Positions 23,421 through 32,442 of a stretch of 64,000 nucleotides of DNA are shown here, piece after piece. The stretch comes from Aliikangiella sp965214955. Lineage in GTDB: Bacteria; Pseudomonadota; Gammaproteobacteria; Enterobacterales; Kangiellaceae. Location: contig CBDCCU010000007.1 of the NCBI GenBank assembly GCA_965214955.1, positions 62,001 through 126,000 of the forward strand, in the 5' to 3' direction. A program made the translations under genes and the position numbers. Numbering within the stretch: the first letter of the stretch is position 1; each line of letters starts with the position of its first letter. The notes below the pieces were generated by a model, which saw nothing but the letters and a program-made list of their open reading frames with translations, had not been told where the DNA came from and made no database searches.

Positions 23421-23654
23421 GTTTTCTCCTAAACAAATTCAAAGCTTTTATAACTATCAATATAATCGTGCAACAAGAGCTTTTATACTCATCGCAAATC
23501 ACACGAATAATTGACTTTGAAGAAAGCTGTAGTTGCCTCAAAAGAGACAATTGAAATTAAGCATAGTTACTTAACTGTTTGATGCACGTATTATAGATCA
23601 ATTGGCATAATTGTTCAGCACAGAATTAACGATAGTTACTATAGCTTTAGTTAA

Positions 23655-23920
23655 TATACCCGTTCTCCTTCAAGATGCATGTTTCAGTGTTCAGCCAAAA
23701 AGCTTGAACAAGGCGCAGCTTGCAGGAAATGGCAAGCCCTTTTCAAAAGCTGTAACACAGTGCAAGCTTTTTGGCTGAGCACCCGAAGGGCAAGGCATTA
23801 AGCCAACCTCTTCTTCGTTATCAATGCTTGAACGAGAATGACTAATCCTGCGCATTAATGCCTCAAATAGGATGGCTTACTGACTTGCTGAAACAGGCAT
23901 CTTGAAGGAGAACGGGTATA
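23655..23920 (-). mobile_element. 266-bp MITE-like element, copy 1
   Basis: Terminal inverted repeats of 24 perfect bases start TATACCCGTTCTCCTTCAAG and continue ATGC; after one mismatch a further TGTTTCAG pairs. There is no coding capacity. Two other copies of exactly 266 bp lie at 60627 and 62368, in the opposite orientation. The outer TA at both ends fits TA-targeting elements (IS630/Tc1-mariner type). No transposase with these ends is in the window. Confidence 0.85.
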
Positions 23921-23957
23921 TCAAAGATACAACACCAAAAAATAGCAAGAGATAGGC

Positions 23958-23987
23958 ATAAAAAAGCCAGTCATAAGACTGGCTTTC
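23958..23987 (-). terminator. Rho-independent terminator of the tRNA-Ala/tRNA-Glu operon
   Basis: On the minus strand an AAAGCCAGTC-TTAT-GACTGGCTTT stem is followed by a U-rich run, 5 bases after the CCA end of tRNA-Glu. Confidence 0.85.
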
Positions 23988-23991
23988 AATA

Positions 23992-24067
23992 TGGCGTCCC
24001 CTAGGGGATTCGAACCCCTGTTACCGCCGTGAAAGGGCGGTGTCCTAGGCCTCTAGACGAAGGGGAC
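23992..24067 (-). tRNA. tRNA-Glu (UUC)
   Basis: 76 bases including the encoded CCA. The acceptor stem is GTCCCCT/AGGGGAC, the anticodon stem is CCGCC/GGCGG with loop CTTTCAC (anticodon TTC), and the T-loop is GTTCGAATC. It follows tRNA-Ala by 42 bases in one transcript. Confidence 0.96.
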
Positions 24068-24109
24068 TAAGAACTTTTTAATCTATCAATACTCAATCTT
24101 AAGGAATAT

Positions 24110-24185
24110 TGGTGGAGCTAAGCGGGATCGAACCGCTGACCTCTACACTGCCAGTGTAGCGCTCTCCCAGCTGAGCTATAGCCCC
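24110..24185 (-). tRNA. tRNA-Ala (GGC)
   Basis: 76 bases with encoded CCA. The acceptor is GGGGCTA/TAGCTCC, the D-loop AGCTCAGCTGGGAGAGC, the anticodon stem CTACA/TGTAG with loop CTGGCAG (anticodon GGC), and the T-loop GTTCGATCC. Confidence 0.96.
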
Positions 24186-24350
24186 GAATTTGGCGGCATT
24201 CTAAGGACATATATCGGTGCTGTCAACTGTTTTGTGTTAACTATTTTTCATCGCTCAAAATGTAATCAGCTTCATTCAAAGCGCTTACTACTTGAATATC
24301 TTTGCGCATCAATAGAGAATAGCTCATCATTTTTTAAGTGAGTAACAATA

Positions 24351-26435
24351 ATGACAAGATTAAAAACAACCCTATTCAAATCAATACCACAAGTTTTCGC
24401 ATTAACCCTTTTTAGTTTTATTAGTTTAAGTAGTTATGCTTATGCCGCAAAGACGCCATTTACTGCTGAGCATTTAATTAATATGGAAAGAGTTTCTAGT
24501 CCGCAGCTCTCGCCCAATGAAAAATCGGTGACCTATGTAGTAAGAAAAACCGATATTCAGGCCAACCGGGGCAGAACCGATCTTTGGCTAGCGGATTTAA
24601 CAACGGGGAAAAATACGCAGTTAACCACACATCAAGCATCGGATCACTCACCTAAATGGCATAATAATAATATTTATTTTATTTCTAGTCGCAGTGGTTC
24701 AAGTCAAATTTGGCGTATTAACCCCAAAAATAAAAGCCTAAAACAAGTTACCGACTTTCCAATTAGCGTTACCAGTTTTAAGTTATCACGTGATGGTAAA
24801 AAAATTGTTTTTTCTGCAAGTGTTTACCCAAATTGCAAAAACTTTCAATGCACTGTTGATACCGACAAACTCGAAAGTGAGAAACAAACATCAGGTGTTG
24901 TGTATGACAAAATGTTTGTGAGACATTGGGATCACTGGATCAATAAAAAACAATCACAACTATTTTTAATCGAGCTTAACAATAAAGGCTTGCAACAATC
25001 AAAATCACCCATTGCCATTTCAAGCGCTATTAATGCCAATGTTCCTTCCGATCCTTTTGGTGGTGACGAAGAATATACTTTTGCCGCTAACGGTAGTGCG
25101 GTCTATTTTTCAGCTAGGCTACAAAACGCCCAAGAGCCAACTTCAACCAATTTTGATCTTTATCGTGTTTCTATTGATAACCCAAGCAAGCCAATCAATT
25201 TAACCGAAAATAATAAAGCTTGGGACACTAACCCTGTGGTTAATCATAATGGCGATAAAATGGCTTACCTAGCAATGAAACGACCAGGGTTTGAAGCCGA
25301 TAAATTTGATTTAATGATCAAAAATATTCGTACGGGTAAAACTCAGAATATTACTCAAGATTGGGATCGCTCATTTTCAAGCATCACTTGGTCTAAAGAC
25401 GATAGTGCCATTTATTTAACGGGTAATCACTTAGGAACAAAAGCCATTTGGCGTTTAGATTTAAATTCTAAAAAGAAAACATTACTTAACAGCAACGGCG
25501 CTGCAAACTCTGTTGCATTGGGTAGCAATAAAATTATTTATGCTAAAAGCACGCTAAAAAGCCCTGCACAATTATTTAGTGCTAACTTAGATGGCAGTAA
25601 CAAAAAACAAATTACTTTTAACAACCAAAAAGTCATTGATTCAATTGCCTGGGGCGATTACGAACAGTTTAGTTTTAAGGGTTGGAACGATGAAAAAGTT
25701 TATGGTTACATGGTTAAGCCAGCTAATTTTGAATCAGGAAAAAAATACCCGCTAGCTTTTTTAATTCATGGTGGTCCGCAAGGCAGTTTTGCTGATAATT
25801 TTCATTACCGCTGGAACCCGCAAACTTATACCGGTCAAGGTTATGTTGCAGTAATGATCGACTTTCATGGTTCAACCGGTTACGGACAAAAGTTTACTGA
25901 CTCTATTTCACAAAACTGGGGTAGCAAACCTTTAATTGATTTACAAAAAGGTTTGGATTTTGTTACTAAAAAATACTCGTTTATTGACAGTGAGAATGCT
26001 TGTGCACTGGGTGCATCTTACGGCGGTTATATGATTAACTGGATCGCGGGTAATTGGTCTGATAGATTTAAGTGTTTAGTGAATCACGATGGTGTTTTTG
26101 ACAACCGAATGATGTACTACGCCACAGAAGAGTTATGGTTTGTTGAATGGGAAAATGCTGGACCTTATTTTAAAACTCCAGAAATTCACGAAAAATATAA
26201 CCCAGTAAATTTTGTTAATAACTGGAAAACGCCAATGTTAGTGATCCAAGGCGAGTTAGATTATCGTATTCCTGTTACTCAATCACTCGCTACTTTTACC
26301 GCGCTACAAAGAAAAGGCATTAAGAGTAAATTATTATATTTTCCTGATGAAAATCACTGGGTTTTAAAGCCGCATAATAGTTTGCAGTGGCATAGCGAAG
26401 TGAATAAATGGTTAGGTGAGTTTTTGAAAAAATAA
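24351..26435 (+). CDS. Secreted S9-family prolyl oligopeptidase-type peptidase
   Basis: 694 residues with a signal peptide (FALTLFSFISLSSYAYAA). The N-terminal ~420 residues form a WD40-like beta-propeller with repeated LSxDGKKIVFS-type strands. The C-terminal alpha/beta-hydrolase carries the Ser nucleophile in CALGASYGGYMINW, the Asp in GELDYRIPVTQS and the His in PDENHWVLKP. Such enzymes release dipeptides or acyl-amino acids from peptides in the periplasm (DPP4/DPP5/AAP-like). It stands alone between the tRNAs and the convergent fadJ. Confidence 0.92.
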   Translation: MTRLKTTLFKSIPQVFALTLFSFISLSSYAYAAKTPFTAEHLINMERVSSPQLSPNEKSVTYVVRKTDIQANRGRTDLWLADLTTGKNTQLTTHQASDHSPKWHNNNIYFISSRSGSSQIWRINPKNKSLKQVTDFPISVTSFKLSRDGKKIVFSASVYPNCKNFQCTVDTDKLESEKQTSGVVYDKMFVRHWDHWINKKQSQLFLIELNNKGLQQSKSPIAISSAINANVPSDPFGGDEEYTFAANGSAVYFSARLQNAQEPTSTNFDLYRVSIDNPSKPINLTENNKAWDTNPVVNHNGDKMAYLAMKRPGFEADKFDLMIKNIRTGKTQNITQDWDRSFSSITWSKDDSAIYLTGNHLGTKAIWRLDLNSKKKTLLNSNGAANSVALGSNKIIYAKSTLKSPAQLFSANLDGSNKKQITFNNQKVIDSIAWGDYEQFSFKGWNDEKVYGYMVKPANFESGKKYPLAFLIHGGPQGSFADNFHYRWNPQTYTGQGYVAVMIDFHGSTGYGQKFTDSISQNWGSKPLIDLQKGLDFVTKKYSFIDSENACALGASYGGYMINWIAGNWSDRFKCLVNHDGVFDNRMMYYATEELWFVEWENAGPYFKTPEIHEKYNPVNFVNNWKTPMLVIQGELDYRIPVTQSLATFTALQRKGIKSKLLYFPDENHWVLKPHNSLQWHSEVNKWLGEFLKK

Positions 26436-26460
26436 TATTTTGAAAATTTATTGAACTAAA

Positions 26461-26500
26461 AAAATAAATATTCCCACGCGAAAGCGTGGGAATAAAAAGA
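26461..26500. terminator. Bidirectional terminator between the S9 peptidase gene and fadJ
   Basis: A TATTCCCACGC-GAAA-GCGTGGGAATA stem (11 bp, GAAA loop) flanked by AAAATAAA and AATAAAAAG. The U-tract is good in the minus (fadJ) direction and weak in the plus direction. Confidence 0.8.
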
Positions 26501-26504
26501 AAAA

Positions 26505-28691
26505 TTAATGATGAAAACTTGCGTTACTTTCAGATTTTTCAACTAGCAATTTAGCGGGTTTAAACCTTTCACCATATCGCTCAGATAGTTTATTTAATTG
26601 AGCCACTAACTTATCAATACCATAGCTATCGGCATAGCGGAAAGGTCCTCCTAAAAATGGTGGGAACCCAATGCCAAAAATTGCACCAATATCACCATCT
26701 CTTGGGCTACGAATAATGTCATCATCCAAGCACATTACAGCTTCGTTAACCATCATTAATAAACAGCGCTCTACAATTTCTTCATCACTAATATTATTAT
26801 TTGGGGTTACACCTAAAACTGAATAAATACTTTCATCTACTGGCTTTTTACCTTTTCCTTTTACATCATAACGATAAAAACCTTTGCCATTTTTTCTGCC
26901 TTTTCTGTCGTCATCTTTTAACTTGGAAAACATTGTTGGTGGTTGCATTCTTTCGCCAAAGGCATTTTCTAAAATTGGCGCAACTTTTGTGGCGACATCA
27001 ATACCAACTTCATCGAGTAATGTCATTGGTCCAACAGGAAACCCTGCATTAACTAATGCTTTATCAATTCTTTCAATTGCCACACCTTCGGCAACCAACC
27101 GCCCTGCTTCGTTCATATAAGGCGCTAATATTCGGTTAACATAAAAACCTGCGCCATCTTTAACTACAATAACGGTTTTACCTTGTTGCTTGCCAAATTC
27201 AACACTGGTTGCAATGACTTCATTGGAAGTTTTATCGCTTTTAATAATTTCTAACAGCGGCATTTTTTCAACGGGAGAAAAATAATGTAAGCCAATCACA
27301 TTTTCAGGACGCTTACTTTTTGCCGCAATATCCGCAATGGGAATAGACGATGTATTAGTTGCAAAAATAACCTCTTTACCACTGACTTTTTCAATATCGG
27401 CTAAAACTTTTTGTTTAATATCTAAATCTTCAAATACCGCTTCAATCACTAAATCGATATTTTTAAAACCGCTATAATCAGTGGTTCCGCTCACTGCCGC
27501 AAATCGTTTACTTGCTTCGGTAATGCTTAAACGGCGACGCTTAATTTGCTTACGATAAATTTCCCAACAATATTTAAGAGCGCTATTAATGCCCTGCTCG
27601 CTAATATCTTTTATTCGCACCCGCTTTGATGCCTTTTCGGCGGTCACATAAGCAATGCCTGCCCCCATTAAACCACCGCCTAACACACCAACTCGATTAA
27701 TTTCTTTTGCTTTAACTTGACTATTATCCACTCCAAGATCTTTTTTAAGTTCAGTTGTAGCAAAGAAAATATTCATTAGCTGAGCCGACTCTTTTGAAAC
27801 CACTAAATCACCAAAATGTGAGGCTTCAGTTTCTAACCCTTTTTCAAAACCAGATTCCATTCCTACTTTAACGCAATCAATAATTTTTGCAGGTGCAGGA
27901 TAATTGCCTTTGGTTTTTTTATTGACCGTTTGCAAAGCTTTATCAAAAATAATTTTACGCCCAAATTCGGTTGTTTCTAATGCTAGCTTTTGTAGCTCTG
28001 GCATTTGCATTAATGATTTAGCAGTAAACTTAAATGACAATTCACTCAGTTTACGTTTTGGTTTGTTCACTAGTTTTAATGCCAATTTTTGTGCGGCTAA
28101 TCGCAAATTAGCCTTAGGCACAACTTCATCAACTAAACCTATTTTCTTTGCTTGTTTAGCCATTAATTGTTTTCCTGTTAGCATTAAATCTAGCGCCGAA
28201 GCAATACCAAGTAGCCTAGGTAATCTTTGCGTACCACCGCCGCCAGGCAATACACCTAATTGCACTTCAGGAACTCCAAGTTTAGTGATCCTTTCGTCGG
28301 TACAAACGCGGTGACTACAGGCAAGTGCCAGTTCTAACCCACCGCCTAAGCAAGCGCCATTAATTGCGGCAACCACTGGCATATTAAGGTTTTCTAAACG
28401 CCCAAATACTTGATGCCCTTGTTGCGACAAAGCTTTAGCTTCTTCGGCTGAGTTAATCGACTCAAGCACAGTAATATCGGCACCAGCAACAAAATTAGTT
28501 TCTTTTCCGCTAATTAAAACCAAAGCTTTAATCGCGTTGTTTTGCTCAATATCATCGAGCAAAGTATTAATTTGATCGGCAAACTCGGCTCTTAAAGTAT
28601 TTTGTGATTCACCAGGTACATCCATAGTGATCCAGCCAATACCATTATCGGCAACTACTAGCTCAAAAGCTGATTGATTGGTTTGAGTCAT
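26505..28691 (-). CDS. fadJ: Fatty acid oxidation complex subunit alpha FadJ
   Basis: 728 residues with enoyl-CoA hydratase and 3-hydroxyacyl-CoA dehydrogenase activities. The hydratase domain (to ~190) contains GACLGGGLELALACSHRVCT and KLGVPEVQLGVLPGGGGTQR. The dehydrogenase has the NAD motif GVLGGGLMGAGIAYVTAEKA and HYFSPVEKMPLLEII. It overlaps the fadI stop by one base and so forms a fadI-fadJ operon, the order of the anaerobic-type complex in E. coli. A PsrA-type site lies upstream of fadI. Confidence 0.95.
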   Translation of the reverse strand: MTQTNQSAFELVVADNGIGWITMDVPGESQNTLRAEFADQINTLLDDIEQNNAIKALVLISGKETNFVAGADITVLESINSAEEAKALSQQGHQVFGRLENLNMPVVAAINGACLGGGLELALACSHRVCTDERITKLGVPEVQLGVLPGGGGTQRLPRLLGIASALDLMLTGKQLMAKQAKKIGLVDEVVPKANLRLAAQKLALKLVNKPKRKLSELSFKFTAKSLMQMPELQKLALETTEFGRKIIFDKALQTVNKKTKGNYPAPAKIIDCVKVGMESGFEKGLETEASHFGDLVVSKESAQLMNIFFATTELKKDLGVDNSQVKAKEINRVGVLGGGLMGAGIAYVTAEKASKRVRIKDISEQGINSALKYCWEIYRKQIKRRRLSITEASKRFAAVSGTTDYSGFKNIDLVIEAVFEDLDIKQKVLADIEKVSGKEVIFATNTSSIPIADIAAKSKRPENVIGLHYFSPVEKMPLLEIIKSDKTSNEVIATSVEFGKQQGKTVIVVKDGAGFYVNRILAPYMNEAGRLVAEGVAIERIDKALVNAGFPVGPMTLLDEVGIDVATKVAPILENAFGERMQPPTMFSKLKDDDRKGRKNGKGFYRYDVKGKGKKPVDESIYSVLGVTPNNNISDEEIVERCLLMMVNEAVMCLDDDIIRSPRDGDIGAIFGIGFPPFLGGPFRYADSYGIDKLVAQLNKLSERYGERFKPAKLLVEKSESNASFHH

Positions 28692-30133
28692 TATTCAACC
28701 TCCAAAATCATCGCTGCGCCCAAGCCACCCGCCGCACAAGCAGTTGTAAGTGCAGTGCCACCGCCTCGGCGTTTTAGTTCGCGTAATACTTGAGTGATCA
28801 TTCTTGCACCTGTTGCGGCAAACGGATGTCCATAGGCTAAAGAGCCGCCCAGCACATTAAAGTTATCCATATTTATCTCGCCAATTGCTTTGCTACGGTT
28901 AAGTTTTTCTTTGGCAAATTTTTCACTACCAAATGCCTTCATATTACACAAAGCTTGTGCGGCAAATGCTTCGTGCATATCAACTAGCGTTAAATCGGCT
29001 AACGTCATACCGGCTCTATCAAGTGCAATTGGTGTGGCATAAGAAGGCCCCATTAGCATGTCATTGGTTGCTTCTATAGCCGCAAATCCATAGCTTTTGA
29101 TAAAACCTAAGGGTTCATAACCTAGCTCTTTTGCGCGCGATTCACTCATTAACATTACTGCCGCTGCACCATCGGTTAATGCTGTGCTATTGGCGGCGGT
29201 TAACGTGCCGTGTTGTCTGTCAAAGGCAGGTCTTAATTTAGCGTAAGATTCTAGTTTAGAGTCAAAACGGACAGTATTATCTTGAGATAACGCCGTGTTA
29301 TAAGGATCAACATAAGCAGTCATAACCTCATCAGCTAATAAGCCTTCATTCCATGCTTTGGCTGCCAAGGTATGAGAGCGATGAGCAAACTCATCTTGAG
29401 CTGTGCGTGAAATTCCGTGATCACGTGCCATTTGCTCAGCATTTTGTCCCATGGTTAAACCTGTAGAGTATTCTTTAACCGAAGGCGGAACAGGCGCTAA
29501 ATCTTTGGGGCGTAATTTTGACAATAACTGTAAACGCTGTCCCATGGTTTTCGCTTTAGACAAACTCACTAAAATTGAAGCAAGCTTTTTGCTTACGCCA
29601 ATTGGTACAACTGATGATGTATCTGCCCCACCTGCTATTCCAACAGAAATAGACCCCGCCATAATTGACTCAGCAACACTCACCGTTGACTGAAAGCTTG
29701 TAGCACAAGCACGTGAAACACTATAAGCATCGGTATGAACGTTCATGCCAGTACCAAGCACAATTTCGCGGGCAATATTAGGCGCTTCTGGTTGAATTAA
29801 TACTTGACCAAACACTAGCTGCTCAACCAAGTTCGCATCAATTTCGCTACGCTCTAACATTTCAGAAACCACCATTTTGCCCATATCAATGGCATTAGTG
29901 TTTTTAAAATGAGTAAGTTGTCGAGCAAAAGGGGTTCTTAAGCCTGCAACAATGGCAACGCGATCTTTTTTGCTAACAGTCGATTTTTTACGCATAGCGG
30001 GCTTCTTTTTTACCGTTGCTTTTTTTTCAGAAGATTTCTTTTCTACCGTAGCCTTCTTTTTTGCTGGGGCTTTTTCTGTTGCCTTTTCAACAGTTTTACC
30101 TGTTTTAGCATCATTTTTGCTAGATTCAGTCAT
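28691..30133 (-). CDS. fadI: Acetyl-CoA acyltransferase FadI with Lys/Ala-rich N-terminal tail
   Basis: Thiolase of beta-oxidation, 480 residues. The thiolase core starts near residue 56 (DRVAIVAGLRTPFARQ). Catalytic Cys is in VSRACATSFQSTVSVAE, His in DMHEAFAAQ, and the second Cys/His pair in AYGHPFAATGARM and TTACAAGGLGAAMILE. The first ~55 residues are an unusual low-complexity tail (repeated KKATVEKK, KKPAMRKK) like histone-H1-type C-tails, absent from typical FadI of ~436 residues. A start inside the tail (M47, MRKKSTVSKKD) would give the normal length and is the alternative. Confidence 0.93.
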   Translation of the reverse strand: MTESSKNDAKTGKTVEKATEKAPAKKKATVEKKSSEKKATVKKKPAMRKKSTVSKKDRVAIVAGLRTPFARQLTHFKNTNAIDMGKMVVSEMLERSEIDANLVEQLVFGQVLIQPEAPNIAREIVLGTGMNVHTDAYSVSRACATSFQSTVSVAESIMAGSISVGIAGGADTSSVVPIGVSKKLASILVSLSKAKTMGQRLQLLSKLRPKDLAPVPPSVKEYSTGLTMGQNAEQMARDHGISRTAQDEFAHRSHTLAAKAWNEGLLADEVMTAYVDPYNTALSQDNTVRFDSKLESYAKLRPAFDRQHGTLTAANSTALTDGAAAVMLMSESRAKELGYEPLGFIKSYGFAAIEATNDMLMGPSYATPIALDRAGMTLADLTLVDMHEAFAAQALCNMKAFGSEKFAKEKLNRSKAIGEINMDNFNVLGGSLAYGHPFAATGARMITQVLRELKRRGGGTALTTACAAGGLGAAMILEVE

Positions 30134-30260
30134 AGTTCAATCTCATAAGCTTAATTAATACTAACTTATTGATAAAGTTAGTGTTAGAGCACAAGGTAAT
30201 AAATAGAAGCTACCTTGATTTTAAAAGTAAGAAGCTCAATTTAACTGATCTGACCATTAA

Positions 30261-30280
30261 ATTCAAACGGTTGTTTGAAT
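30261..30280. promoter_or_regulatory. PsrA-type operator upstream of fadI-fadJ
   Basis: ATTCAAACGGTTGTTTGAAT is a near-perfect palindrome fitting CAAAC-N4-GTTTG, the PsrA consensus for fatty-acid-responsive repression. It lies ~130 bases before the fadI ATG and touches the end of rimI. The same motif precedes the psrA-like gene at 41936-41953. Confidence 0.75.
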
Positions 30281-30750
30281 TAGGCTAAATTTTTAACCAT
30301 TATTATGCCGTCTTCTTTACCATTTTGAGTAGGATAGTAGTTTTTTCTTCGACTAACTTCTTCAAACCCATGTTTTAAATAAAAGTTTAGTGCTGATTGA
30401 TTTGATACACGCACTTCGAGAAAGATTTTATTTTGATTGGCTGATTTTACTTGGATAAATAATTGAGATAACAAATAAGAGCCTAACCCCTTACTTTGAT
30501 AGCTTGGCGCAATAACAATATTAAGAATTTCAAAACAGTCGATACAATCGAGTAGTATATAAAAACCGATGATTTTTTGATCGTTAGATAACACACTAAA
30601 AATATGCTGACTGTTAATGCTTGAGCTAAGCATTTGTTGTGTCCAAGCAAAGTTTTTGGCTTGGTTTTCAATGTTATAAAGCGCTGAAAGTTGATTTAAG
30701 TTTGCGGGTGCAAGTTTTAGCTTTGAGTAATCAATAACACTACAAATCAT
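30280..30750 (-). CDS. rimI: Ribosomal protein bS18 alanine N-acetyltransferase RimI
   Basis: 156-residue GNAT acetyltransferase. The acetyl-CoA loop is VIAPSYQSKGLGSYLLSQLF and the late motif is LEVRVSNQSALNFYLKHGFE followed by EVSRRKNYYP, which is RimI-like. The upstream gene (HolD/UDG-like) overlaps it by one base, as holD precedes rimI in E. coli. Confidence 0.88.
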   Translation of the reverse strand: MICSVIDYSKLKLAPANLNQLSALYNIENQAKNFAWTQQMLSSSINSQHIFSVLSNDQKIIGFYILLDCIDCFEILNIVIAPSYQSKGLGSYLLSQLFIQVKSANQNKIFLEVRVSNQSALNFYLKHGFEEVSRRKNYYPTQNGKEDGIIMVKNLA

Positions 30751-31526
30751 TAGCTAGCCAAATTATGCTTTAAAAAACTCGCAATAAAATGAATATCTTC
30801 AAAAGCTAAGCGCTTTAAAGCGGGTTGAGTGATCAACTCGTAAGGATGATAAGTGGCAATAATATCAAGCTCATTTAATATCTGATGCTTTTTTCCTCTA
30901 AGTGTTGCCACACTGTAATTTGTACCAATTAGTTGCTTTACAGCCTCTTCTCCCATTATTAAGGTAAGTTTTGGTTTAAGTTGATCAATATGCTGCCGAA
31001 AAGGAATATGTTCACTGCCTAGTCCAGCTTCGGTTAAGTGCCCTAGCGACAACTCTGCTTCAATCGCTTGTTTTTGTAATGTATAACTTAAGCTTTTAAT
31101 ATAGTCTTGCATAAATAGGCTTAAGCCATGCGGATTAGCAAAAGATTGAGCAGGCTGATCTTTATGGTGCCTACACAAAACCAACAGTTTATTTTTGCTT
31201 TCTAAAATTAAAGGGGATTTAACCTGTTTTATAAACCCACCCCACTCGTTAGTTTGTACTTGAGTTATTTGCTCATTGTCAGTATTGCCGTTTTCTATTA
31301 GTGGCTTATCTTGCTTTATTTCTGTGTTTTTTTGCTTATCCATTTTGGATATAGCTCTGTCACTATGCTCAGTTTTCTCTGGCACTTGATCAAGCCGATC
31401 AACTTGTTCATCAAAAGGCTCTTTAGCTAAAGCAAGTGATTGTTTTGGCACCCATTGGGTAATGCCCATGCTTTTTAAATATTCTGCACGTTGTTTGCTG
31501 CTTAGCGGAGCAAAAGCTGGGCTCAT
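30750..31526 (-). CDS. UDG-fold protein with a HolD-like N-terminus (candidate Pol III psi subunit)
   Basis: 258 residues from the ATG at 31526, which overlaps the preceding stop (ATGA). The N-terminal YLKSMGITQWVPKQSL resembles the N-terminus of E. coli HolD, the chi-binding region. A ~90-residue low-complexity charged linker follows. The C-terminal ~140 residues (LTLIMGEEAVKQLIGTNYSV and ATYHPYELITQPALKRLAFE) resemble family 4/5 uracil-DNA glycosylases. The catalytic N-terminal GEAPG motif is missing (CRHHKDQPA in its place), so glycosylase activity is doubtful. Position before rimI matches holD. Role inferred. Confidence 0.6.
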   Translation of the reverse strand: MSPAFAPLSSKQRAEYLKSMGITQWVPKQSLALAKEPFDEQVDRLDQVPEKTEHSDRAISKMDKQKNTEIKQDKPLIENGNTDNEQITQVQTNEWGGFIKQVKSPLILESKNKLLVLCRHHKDQPAQSFANPHGLSLFMQDYIKSLSYTLQKQAIEAELSLGHLTEAGLGSEHIPFRQHIDQLKPKLTLIMGEEAVKQLIGTNYSVATLRGKKHQILNELDIIATYHPYELITQPALKRLAFEDIHFIASFLKHNLAS

Positions 31527-32362
31527 AGCGCTTCTCCACAATACTTACAATATTTAGCATCGGTGTCGTGCCCGTCTTCGCCGCAGCTAATGCAGGCATT
31601 GTTAGTGACATCATTTTTATACACTTTCATCAACTCACTCGAATAAATGCCTGTAGGCACCGCAATAATGGCATACCCCATAATCATTACCGCAGAGGCA
31701 ATCATTTGTCCCAAATGGGTTTGCGGTACAATATCACCATACCCAACTGTTGTTAAAGTAACAATTGCCCAGTAAACCGATTTTGGAATACTGGTAAAAC
31801 CATTTTGTTCACCTTCAATTAAATACATTATTGAGCCAAAAACTAGGACAAAAATAAATACCGTATACAAAAACACCGATACTTTTTTGCGGCTTGCTCT
31901 TAGCGCTTTCATTAAATATTCGGCTTCACCTAAATATTCAGCCAGCTTAAATACTCTAAACACCCTAAGCACTCTAAGTACGCGAACAACCAGTAAGGTT
32001 TCTGCACCGACATAAACCAAGCCAATAAAACTGGGCAGTATAGAAATTAAGTCGATAATGCCAAGAAAACTGGTGGCATATAGCAAGGGTTTGCGAACGC
32101 AAATTAGCCTTAAAATATACTCCAGTAAAAAAACGATAGTAAAGCTCCATTCTACATAACTTAAAATTAGGCCAAATTCAGCATTGATGGTTTTAATACT
32201 ATCGAGCATTACCGCAACTACGCTAAGCACAATGGCGATAATCAGTGCTGCATCAAAAGCTTTACCCGCAGGAGTATCTGCTTCAAAAATAACTTCATGC
32301 AGATTTTCACGCCATGGTGATAATGGTTTGCCCTGACTATAGTTTTTTAATCGTTTTACCAT
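31523..32362 (-). CDS. Voltage-gated K+ channel-like ion transporter with zinc-ribbon tail
   Basis: 279 residues. S1-S4 lie at about residues 35-140, with an Arg-rich S4 (VVRVLRVLRVFRVFKLAEYL). The pore helix and selectivity filter are YWAIVTLTTVGYGDIVP, and S6 follows. The C-terminal ~25 residues hold two CxxC pairs (NACISCGEDGH, KYCKYCGEAL), a zinc-ribbon-like module. Predicted to be a tetrameric K+-selective channel of the inner membrane. Confidence 0.9.
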   Translation of the reverse strand: MVKRLKNYSQGKPLSPWRENLHEVIFEADTPAGKAFDAALIIAIVLSVVAVMLDSIKTINAEFGLILSYVEWSFTIVFLLEYILRLICVRKPLLYATSFLGIIDLISILPSFIGLVYVGAETLLVVRVLRVLRVFRVFKLAEYLGEAEYLMKALRASRKKVSVFLYTVFIFVLVFGSIMYLIEGEQNGFTSIPKSVYWAIVTLTTVGYGDIVPQTHLGQMIASAVMIMGYAIIAVPTGIYSSELMKVYKNDVTNNACISCGEDGHDTDAKYCKYCGEAL

Positions 32363-32442
32363 GATTGTTTAATATGCGTAAAAACAAACCGCTAACGGGA
32401 AAGCCAATTAACGGTTTTATTATAATTGCTTGGAAGGACAGT

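Larger units (their letters stand above)
23421..23991. other. Intergenic region with MITE and tRNA terminator
   Basis: No gene seen. It contains the fumarase upstream region (23421-23654), a 266-bp MITE-like element (23655-23920) and the terminator of the tRNA operon (23958-23987). Confidence 0.7.

Noticed and set aside
30280..30750. RimI as another GNAT enzyme
   Set aside because: The position after a holD-like gene and the RNxYP-type ending fit RimI best.
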